Assembly (NCBI RefSeq): GCF_000188695.1
Contig: NW_004754918.1
Coordinates: 1,248,721 to 1,258,720 of the forward strand
Direction: 5' to 3'
Origin: Salpingoeca rosetta
Taxonomy: Eukaryota; Opisthokonta; Choanoflagellata; Craspedida; Salpingoecidae
DNA: 10,000 nt
The notes below the pieces were generated by a model that worked only from the letters and a program-made list of their open reading frames with translations, ran no database searches and was not told the DNA's origin. This document shows, piece after piece, positions 1-9,675 of this stretch. A program made the translations under genes and the position numbers. Position 1 is the first letter of the stretch; each line of letters opens with the position of its first letter.

Positions 1-46
1 GAGTGAATCGTCCATCGACATTCGTCCATACACCAACCAGCGCAAG
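1..46 (+). CDS. FANCM: Exon 1 (3' end only): start of Hef-type insert domain
   Basis: Base 1 is the last base of a split or upstream codon; codons run from 2 to 46 and encode [15 protein letters not shown]. Exon 2 continues this as [12 protein letters not shown]. The joined stretch resembles the FANCM region between the two RecA lobes, where an acidic-aromatic segment ending in an ER/QRK sequence leads into the thumb-like insert helix. The donor is AAG|GTGTGT at 47 and the exon ends in phase 0. The upstream part of the exon is outside the window. Confidence 0.85.
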
Positions 47-1034
47 GTGTGTACATATGCGCACGCGTTCGTGTGTGTGCGCACGCGTTCGTGTGTGTGT
101 GTGTGTGTGTGTGTGCGTGTGTGTGTTCGTGTGTGCGTGTGTGTGTGCGTGTGTGTGTGTATGTGTGTGTATGTGTGTGTATGTGTGTGTGTGTGTGTGG
201 TAGTGGCCCACTGCCAACAGAAACTGATGAAAGGTATACCTGTGTACACATTCACACACATGCACGCACACCACCCATTCACATTCACACGCGCATACAG
301 GTTGAGCTGGTTGTGATCAAGCCGAGTGGCGAGGTGTCTGAGTTTCAGCCCACCATTGACAAGATGCTGGGCACATTCCTTGATCGCCTCACACGCGCAC
401 GCGCCATCCGCAAAATGGTGCGAAGGTCACTGCTTTCCATCAGTCGCTTGGTTGTTTGCTTGCTCACGTTGATGTGTGGGGGTCATGCACTGCCGTGCAT
501 GCGTGTGTGTGTATGTGTGCATGCACTGTCTCCCGCATTCACCCATGGCGCGTCACCTCACGCACACATGTCTGGACGCAGAACCCGAGCAAAGTGTCCT
601 CGTTTGCACTCCTGAAAGCGCGGGATCTGTTTCGCAGGGGCAACACCGCAACGTCTGCCGCGTACGTCCACCAATGCGTTGTGTTTCGGCTGGCCGTTGT
701 ACGCTCGTGTTCACTGCCCTCTTCATTGCTTTGATACAGTTGCGTCGGGATTCCAGCACAAACGCTGGCGCGAACCTGGTCATCGAACACCACGTGACAT
801 GACTTCTCCCCCCTGTCTGCCGGTCTATTTGTCGCCTCTCTCATGCACACACGCACACACTGCAGGCAAAAGGGGCAGGTTGAGGGTGACTTTGCGATGG
901 CAATCTCGCTGGCGTATTCGTGCACGATGCTGCGCACACACGGCGTCACGCCCTTCTACCGCTCCATCACATCCTATCTCAACGGCGAGAAGAACCCGCG
1001 ACTCGGTCCGTGCGAGGCGGTGTGTGTGTGTGCA

Positions 1035-1075
<41 letters not shown>

Positions 1076-1783
1076 ATTTGTGTTTGTGTGTGTGTGTGTG
1101 TGCTTGTGTTGTGGTCTCATGTCAGCTCACATGCCTGATGTCATGTCTGCTCTATGCGCACCGTCGACAGGTCAGCAGATGAAGAAGAGCCAGGAAGTGA
1201 TGAACATGGTGGCCAAGCTGAAGAAAATTGTGGAAGGTGCGATCGACACACGCGCTGTGTTTGATGGCTGTGTTTCGTCGCTGTGCGTTGGTCCGCCCTC
1301 ATGTTGTCGCTTGTACGTTCACCAAGCAAGGCACGCTCAAACTCAATCACACACACACACACACACACAAACCTTTCACACGTTCACACACACACGCACA
1401 CACACACACACAAACCTTTCACACGTTCACACACACACGCACACACACACACACACAAACATCTCACATGTTCACACACACTCACGCACACCCATCCCCC
1501 CTCTCCCCTCCCCTCTTCCATGCAGAGGAGCAAGCGCAAGCGCACAAGGGCCACCCGAAGTTGGAGAAGCTGGAGGAGATTGTGACGAAGCACTTTCGCG
1601 AAACGAAGCACAAGGACACGCGCGTGATTGTGTTTTCGTCCTATCGTGACTCTGTCGTGGACATTGTGAACGTTCTCGGGAAACACAAGCCCCTGATTCG
1701 CGTTGCGTCGTTTGTCGGCCAGGCGTCTGGGAAATCCAAATCGAAAAAGGGCCAGAAGCAAAGCGAGGTCCGTCAATATGCAT

Positions 1784-1861
<78 letters not shown>

Positions 1862-4800
1862 ACTTTTCATGTGTTCGTGGCTTCTTGCGTTTCACGCGCT
1901 CTCGCTTGTGCCTTTACACATGAACATTCTGACTGACGAGAGTTGACACGATCGTTTGCCTGACATCACATGTGCCGCGCTTTGGCCGCTGCAGCAAATT
2001 GCGGTTGTGAGCAATTTCCGCGCCGGTGTCCACAACACACTCGTTGCAACGTGTGTTGGTGAAGAGGTGCGATCTTGTGTCATCTGTTGGCATGCAGATG
2101 TCACGCATGCGCGCACTCCTCACTCATTGTTTTGCATCTTTTGCACAACACTGGCAACACAGCATCCTCACTGCTTGACCCTCCGCGTGTCTGCGCCCAT
2201 GTTCTGTGCACAGGGGCTTGACATTGGGCACGTTGATCTCATCATCTGCTTCGATTCCAAAGGCTCGTCCACGCGCCTCATCCAGCGCATGGGCAGAACA
2301 GGTACTTGGTGTGCTGACTGTACGCGTGTGTGCGGTGTTCGTGTGCATGTGTCGATGGTTGAGCCCCGCAGACTTGCTCACGCATACACACACAACCACA
2401 CACAACCACACACACACACACACGATCACAACCACACACACATACAACCACAACCACACACACACACACACAATCACACACACACATACGCGCACACGCG
2501 TGCGCAGGGCGAAAGCGGAATGGGCGCATCGTGCAGCTGTTGTGCGAAGGGTCGGAGGTGAACAACTACCGGCGCAGCACAGCGGCGAGCACCAACATTC
2601 GCCAGGCCATTGTCAATGCCGCAAAGAAGTTCCAGCTGTACCCGCATAACCCGCGCATGCTGCCACCGGGAACAACGCTGCAGGTCCGCAAATTCTCATT
2701 CACACCCATCACCCACGACTGGGCACCGCCAAGCCAGGACAACCCAAAGCAGCAGGGGAAGCAGAAGGCGGCGAGGAAGAGGAAGGGGAGGAGAGGTGCT
2801 GGGTTGGATCTGGACGACGACGACGACGGCTTTGATGGCGATGATGATGATGATGATGATGATGGTTATGATGATGATGATGCTGGTGGTGGTGGTGGTG
2901 GTGGTGGTGGTGATCGTGGCATGGACGGTGGTGCTGTGGCGAGTGCTGAGGAGCTCCGACGACAGGCGCGGCGAAGGCGACGGGCAGCGGCGGCAGTGAG
3001 GGCGCACATGGAGGCATCAGGCGGTACAGCAGACACGGACCACACCGACGATGATGACGGCGATGACGCCGATGACTATGGTGGTGTCGATGGTGGGGGA
3101 GGGGGTCGGAGAGGAGGTGCAGTGGGACGGCAGCGCCAGGCGAAAGCAACAGCACGCACGAAGGCCAAGGGAAAGAAGAACAAGAAGAAGAAGAAGAAGA
3201 AGAAGAAGAAGGCCCCCATGTTGGATCTTGATCTCGGCACGCAGGTAGAGGGTGTTGACGCCGATGTCGATGATGATGATGGTGACGACGACAACGCTGA
3301 TGATGACGAAAGTGGTCGTGGCGATGGTGATGGTGATGGTGATGGTGCGAGTGCTGGTGGTCCAAACCAACCCGCTACTGCTACTGCCACTGGTGGTGGC
3401 GGTGGGTTGTTCACGGAAGTGTCCCCACAACGGCCGGGGCGGCTTCACACATCCTCCTCAACAGCAGCAGCAGCATCATCAGCGTCGTCGTCGATGTCTC
3501 GCACGCCGTCCCCTGCAGCAAGGAAGGAGCGACGCCAGCAGCGCCAATCGCGCAACTCAGGGCCATCACGATCACGATCACGATCGCGATCACGATCACG
3601 ATCACCGGTCAAGCGGGCAGCGCCATTACCGAAGAAAGGCCGTGGTGGCAGTCGACGGAGCGCAGACAGCAAGGCCAAGCAGGCCAAGCAGGCGAGGAAG
3701 ACAGCCACGAACAGTGGCAAAGGCGACAACGGTGGCAATGATGAGGATGATGGCAATGATCGGGATGAGCTGCCGGTGTCGCTGCTCTTCTCAACAACAA
3801 CAGCAGCGGATATCGTAGGCGCAAACGCCACCACATCCACCAATGCTGACGTCGATGCCGGCGAGGGCCATGGCGGTGAGAGCACGAACGCTGCTGACGC
3901 CCAGCATGTCACTGCTACTGCTGCATCTGCTGCGTCTGCTGTGCAGGATGATGATGATAGTGGTGGGGGTGGGGGTGGTGGTGGTGGTGGTGGCCGTGAG
4001 GACGATGGTGGTGATGATGGGCAGGTGTTTGATTGGGAGTGGGAACCGCCTTCGCCTCCAATGACCCCGCTGTCAGTGACAGATACGTCTCCGTCGAAAA
4101 ACCACCGCAACGGTGGGAGTGACCGCGGTGGTGCAGGTGCTGTTGTTGTTGTTGGTGGTGGTGATGCTGATAGCCGCAGCATTGGCGGCAGCATCGGCGG
4201 CAGCAGCAGCAACCAGCAACGCCGCAATCGCAGCCCGCCGCGCCATCACCAGCAGTCGCCGCTTCGTCGCTGCATCACTACAGCACCGGCACCGGCACCG
4301 ACATCACCTTTGTCTTCCTCTGTGTCTCGCGGTGCGCGTGTGCTCGCACTTCTGCCAAAGTTTCCCGGTTTGCAGTCGCGCGCTGTTAATGGCGGTGGCG
4401 ATGGCGGTGATCGCGCAGCAGTGCAGGAGCAAGACAGGCAGCGGCGGCAGTGTGGTGCGAGAACAGACACGGTGCAGCGCAGCACACGCCCCCGCCCGAG
4501 CATTGGAGGCGAGCAGCACAGCATCTCGCGCGCTGGAAGGGCAACCGTCATCCACAGCGCAGCCAGTGCCGCTGACATTGACGGCATCGACACGCTCAAT
4601 CATGACGACGACCTTGAACAACAACAACAACAACAACAGCAGCAGCAGCAGCAGTTTTCACCGCTGTCATCGCGTTATTCGTGCGGTTCCTCCACTGTGT
4701 CTTCCTCGGAATCTTCACCAGCGTCATCATCATCGTCGTGTGCAACAGCAACCGCAGCGCTGCCACATGTGCTGTGGCCGTCGCTTGCATCGTGGCAGAG

Positions 4801-4967
4801 AGACGTGTTTGCACTTGCACTGCATGAGGTGGCAGCAGAGACGCGTGTGCGGAATGCTGAGTGTCGTGGCGTGGAGAAGCATGGTGATGCTGATGAGAGT
4901 GGGGATGGTGTACATGACAGCATGGCTTGCGCAATCAAGGCAGCGAAGGTGCATGAAAACCAACAGC

Positions 4968-5065
<98 letters not shown>

Positions 5066-8000
5066 GCGCTGAGTGCGCTTGGGCTGGAAGGCGCATCTGA
5101 TTTGCAGTTGTTGTCGCTTCTCGACACTGATGAGGAGAATGACAGCGAGCGAGAACAAGAGTTGGACGCCGCAAGCAAGGGTGGTGCAGACGCGGCAACT
5201 GCAGAGGTGACTGGTGGCATCCCACTTGATGATGATGGTGGTCAGCATGAGGGGGAGGAGGAGGATGATGGTGACAACAGGTCACAGACTGTTGTGTCCA
5301 TGAAGCCCCACTTGGAGGCGCTGCTGATGGCGTCCGACAGTGACGACGATGACAGCTACAACAGTGCAGGTGGTGATGGTGGTGATGGTGGGGAAGGGGC
5401 GAGTGAATGCGTGAGTGTACACGATGGCATCTCTGCACATGTCGATGATCAAACAGCACCAACAGCAGCCGTCCATCCATCGCCACCATCAACAGCAGCT
5501 ATTCATGCAGCAACAACAGCAACAGGAACTGGGCAGCCATTGCCTCACACCACCGCTCATGATGATGACGATGACGATGACGATGATGACTCGTTCTTCG
5601 CAGATGCGGCGATTTTGAATCAAATTGAGCAGCAAGAGATTGCAATGGGCATTCGGGATCTCCTGGACGACACCGACGATGACCATGATGATGATGATGA
5701 TGATGATTATGATGATGGTGATCATGGTGGTGGTAGTGGTGATGGTGATGATGAGAAGAAACAACGTGGGTTGGAGACGAGCCAGCAGTTTGCAGACAGC
5801 CCTCGTGCTGGCAACATGAGTGAAACCACCACCAGCGTGGCTGTGCTTGATCAAGGCACGACCACGATGACCACCATCCTTCATCACCCCAGTGCGGCTG
5901 TGGGCATGAATGATGATGATGATGATGATGATGATGTGAAGGAAGATGTGGCGGTTGCTGTTGACGATGATGAAGCAGAGGCACAGGCTGCTATTGCCGC
6001 TGCCCTTGCAGCCGGCACAGACACCAGCGATGAGGAGGAGGGCAGTGGTGGTGATGGTGGCGGAGGTGATGAAGATGGTGACGGCAACGCTGGTTTTGAA
6101 GGAACGCCAGAGCCGAGCTCCACATTCCGGGCACACGCGCTCCTGGATGATGATGACGATGACAATGATGATGATGATGATGCAGCTGCTGCTGGTGCTG
6201 GGGATGATGACGCTTTACTTGCTGCTGAGGTTGACAATGTGGAGCAGCTCTGCAACAACGGCAACGAGGTTGGTGTTGGGCTTGAACCCGGCACAGCAGC
6301 AGCGATAACAACGGGCGTACCACTCACAAACGCTGAGATGAACGACAACAGTCACAACAATCACAACACGCCCTCCACGCCTGTCGCCACGGCCTCTGCA
6401 GCCACGACGCCGTCCCCTGTCGTGCTTCGCCCAGCGCAGCGCCAGCGCGCCATGTTCCTGCACGACTCGCAATCACCATCGCAGTCCCCGGCTGCGAACA
6501 ACGGTCGTGGAACGCAGCGACAGCAGCGACAGCAGCGACAGCAGCGACAGCAGAACGGGTTGAGCCAGTCTCCACAGTCACAGCACCGGCAGCAGCAAGG
6601 CCGTCGGAGGGTGGTGGTGGCAGCAGCACATGACACGGATGAGGACAGCTCACCCGAGAAATTGGCAAATGTCGTGATTCGGGCATCTCGCACGAGCAAT
6701 GGAAACGCGGACAAGAAGAAGAAGACCGCAGTGTTGGCTTCGACAAACGACCACAAGGCACGACGCCGGCGTCATGTTGGTGGTGGTGATGGTGATGGTG
6801 GTGGTAGCACAGGTAACAGTGGGAAGAGCAGGCGACGGATGCGTGTATCAACCCGCAGCAGCAGCAACAGTCGCGGCGCTGCGCGGTACTGGCTGGACGA
6901 CGAAGCGGAGGAGGGGGACGACGACGATGATGATGAGGTGGCGGCGCTGATGGAGCAGGAGAGGCAACGGCGCAGGCGGACGAGGGACAAGAAGCAGAAG
7001 AAGCAGATGATGAAGATGAAGAAGAAGAAGAACAAACAGACGAGGGAATCGAAAGGCGGTGGTGCTGACGATGACGAGGATGACGAGGATGATGATGACT
7101 TTGAGAGTCCAGGATGGAAGGTGAAGAGAAACAGTCGTAAGGGCAGCAAAGATGATGGCGACGATGAAGAACAACATGGTGAAGAATATGATGACGAAGA
7201 TTATGATGATGACGATGAGGAGGAAGGCATGATTGACGTGAACAAGTACGATTCACAGGACAGTTTCATTGATGATGCGTCCTCATCACAGCAGCTCACC
7301 CCCGGCGAAACAAGCACGCGCCACCGCCGGCGCCGTCGCAGCAGCAACCCTGCCACGCCACCAACAACCCAGGGCATGGCTGCCATCTATCGCCAGTCGC
7401 TCGTGTCGCCATCGGTGGGGGGACCCAGCAGGCACGTGCCGCGTGGTCAGCGAGGAGCAGTGCGTGGCGGGTCGAGGCGCGGGCTGTTGTCCCAGGTGTG
7501 CGGGAACATGCGGCTGAGCCGGGTGGGGCCAATGCCAAACCTGCAGCGATACATGGCACTGGCAGATGCCCTTGAAGGCGGTGGTCGTGGCACTGCTCGT
7601 GGCCTGCGCAATCGCAGTGCTGGTGGTGGCGATGATGGTGATGGCGACGATGGTGATGGTGAAGGGGAGGATGGGAGCGCGTTTGTGGGCACCTTCTTTG
7701 GAGATGAAGACGAGGTGGTGTGCACTGCAGGTGACGGCGATGCCGACCTCGACAGCTACGACGAAGGAGACGGGTTTATCGTGCACGCCGACGAAGAGGA
7801 GGAGGACGCGCTGCTGTGGGGCGCGGCGGAGGAAGTGGAGGGTGTGGCCCGGGCAACCGGCGAAGCTGACGCTGATGATGATGATAGACGTGGTGGTGGG
7901 GGTGGTGGTGGGGGTGGTGGTGGGGGTGGTGAGGAGGCGGTGGATGGTGGGGATGGTGTGAGTGATCGGGGAAATAGGCATGCAGGAGCAGCAGCAGTAC

Positions 8001-9604
8001 AGACGCGGCTGAAGGAGGCTTGCAAGGATGCTGATGATGCTGATGATGATGGCGTGGGCAGATTGGGAACGGCAGTAACAACGGCAACAGTGGCAACAGT
8101 GGCGAGGGCGGGGAAGAAGGCAGACCACACCAGCGCGCGCGGTGATGGGGATGGGCAGGTGAGAAAGCGGGCAAAGCGGGATGAAAGGAAAGGCATGCGT
8201 ATCGGTCTGGAAACAGTTGCCGAGGGTAACAATGAGCACGGAGGTGATGGTGGTGGCGATGGTGGTGATGGGGGTGATGGTGGTGATGTGAACGTGGACG
8301 CCATGCTGCAGTCCCTCAAGTTTACTGGAAGAGGAATGCACACGGATGCACCAGCGGTGCCGTCTTCGGCAACCGCGAAGCGTGGGACAGCGACCGCGAA
8401 GCGTGGAGCAACGACGGTCGTATTGACTACGGCTGCTTCAACATCCTGCGTGGTGCCATCATCGTCATCATCGTCATTATCGTCATCATCGTCATTATCG
8501 TCATTATCGTCGCCGTCGAAACGACCGCGCCGTGCCCTCAACTTGCGCACGCGGGCCCGATCCCAGCGAGGTGGTGGAGGTGGTGAAGGTGGCAGCGGTG
8601 GCAGCGGTGGTGGTGGTGGTGGTGATGGAGGTGCAGGTGGAGGTGGTGGTGCAGGTGATGGAGAGGAAGGTGATGGAGGTGATGGTGGTGCCGCACGTGT
8701 CAAGCAGGAGGCAGATGACCACGTACAGCACCAGCAACACGTACAGCAACACGTACAGCAACACGTACAGCAACAGAAGAAGGATACGAAGCGGCCTGGC
8801 ATGGCTCCTGCGTTGCGCCGAGACCTCGAGCAGCGCGGGCTGGTGACGGCGGTGCAGGAGGGGGCGTGTGTCTTCATCAACACGCGGCAACTACAGTCAA
8901 ATGGCGAGGTGATTTCGCACCTGCGCGACCACCACCACCTCGACACGTGCGTTGTTGCGATGGATGCGAGGTCGCCGTCGTTTGTGCTGAGCACGCGCAT
9001 GGCTGTGCTCCGCCTGGCCCAGGCTGACGTAATCGGCTGGAGCAGCAGGCCTGCCCTGCGTGATTTGGTACTTGCCAGCGTGGCTGCGTACGACCGCTTC
9101 TACGTGATTGTCGAGTACCAACGCGACAAGAACGCCGCCAAGGGCCGGCATCGCCAGAAGGGTGCACACGAAGAGGTGAGGCGACGGTGGTATTTGGGAG
9201 GGGGAGGGAAGGGGTTGCGTGCATTGTGTGTGGGTGGGTGTGTGGGTGTGTGTGTATTGGTACACAGCAGCTTTCTTTGTGTGGTTTGGTGCTTCTGCGT
9301 CCAAGTTTGCGTTTCTTCGCCTTTGCTCACACATGCCACCATGCGCACAGCTGCCCGTCCGCCACCGCTATGAAGCGCACAAGGCGTACCACCACCACCT
9401 GGCCCAGCTGACACACGTGCGGGCAATTGTCATCACGTCGCTGTCGCCTTCAGACACGGCCGCGTTTGTGACGCAGCTCATGCAGGGCGAACTCGGTAAA
9501 GGTCTCGCCCTCACGCGCACGTTTGCAGACGCCTGCGCACACTCCCACACCCAGCAGGTTGGCATGTGCTCTTTGTGTGTTGGGGGGGGGGTTTACTTGT
9601 GTGT

Positions 9605-9675
<71 letters not shown>

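Larger units (their letters stand above)
47..300 (+). other. Intron 1 (254 nt, phase 0), GT-rich then CA-rich
   Basis: Donor GTGTGT at 47, acceptor ATACAG ending at 300. The 5' half holds a 20-bp tandem duplication (61-100) and an interrupted (GT)n tract to about 199. The 3' part (about 244-300) is CA-rich with few G residues, so it is complementary in composition to the 5' half. Open frames across this intron are runs of Cys-Val codons from the repeat and are not genes. Confidence 0.85.
8792..9557 (+). other. ERCC4-like pseudo-nuclease domain (spans intron 9)
   Basis: Begins [16 protein letters not shown] and contains, in order, [54 protein letters not shown] and, in exon 10, [19 protein letters not shown]. 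This is the XPF/Hef-type fold order. In active nucleases the first strand ends V-D-x-R-E, followed by G-D-Y and V-E-R-K. Here these are I-N-T-R-Q (8876-8890), P-S-F (8975-8983) and V-L-R-L (9005-9016), so the metal-binding Asp and Glu are gone. The domain should be structural. In vertebrate FANCM the corresponding region pairs with FAAP24. Confidence 0.88.

Noticed and set aside
221..233. Possible micro-exon between AACAG and GTATAC
   Set aside because: In the phase needed to join exon 2 it contains TGA, and exon 1 joins exon 2 directly with perfect family continuity.
426..427. Alternative donor AAG|GTCACT for exon 2
   Set aside because: It would shift exon 3 into a frame with a stop and lose the KARDLFR helix; donor 418 keeps phase 0.
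49..615. Sense open frame of 188 codons through the (GT)n tract
   Set aside because: Only the part 301-417 is coding. The rest reads Cys-Val repeat codons and intron 2; the true frame leaves it at 417 by splicing.
1020..1021. Alternative donor at the start of the GT tract for exon 4
   Set aside because: Joining 1019 to 1171 gives a TGA within four codons of exon 5; donor 1006 restores the G-QQMKK helix.
3566..3607. SR-protein splicing factor identity from the RS repeat
   Set aside because: The RS run is short, comes from one 6-bp unit and lies inside the same open exon as the helicase and ERCC4 domains; there is no RNA-recognition motif.
7286..8341. Antisense open frame of 351 codons
   Set aside because: Composition is Thr/Ile/His/Pro from GAT/GGT repeats read backwards. 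No domain, and the sense strand explains the region.
7756..9000. Long antisense open frame of 414 codons
   Set aside because: It is the mirror of the Asp/Gly/Ser repeats, giving Pro, Ser and His runs. It overlaps the ERCC4-like coding region and has no family features.
9176..9373. Exon 9 frame reading on to a stop at 9371-9373
   Set aside because: This would drop the second half of the ERCC4 fold and the HhH tail. The added residues are Cys/Val-rich intron read-through, and a near-consensus donor GTGAGG lies at 9176.
9495..9500. Consensus-like donor GTAAAG in exon 10
   Set aside because: Its use would cut the terminal ERCC4 helix and break the phase with exon 11. Kept only as a possible alternative site.
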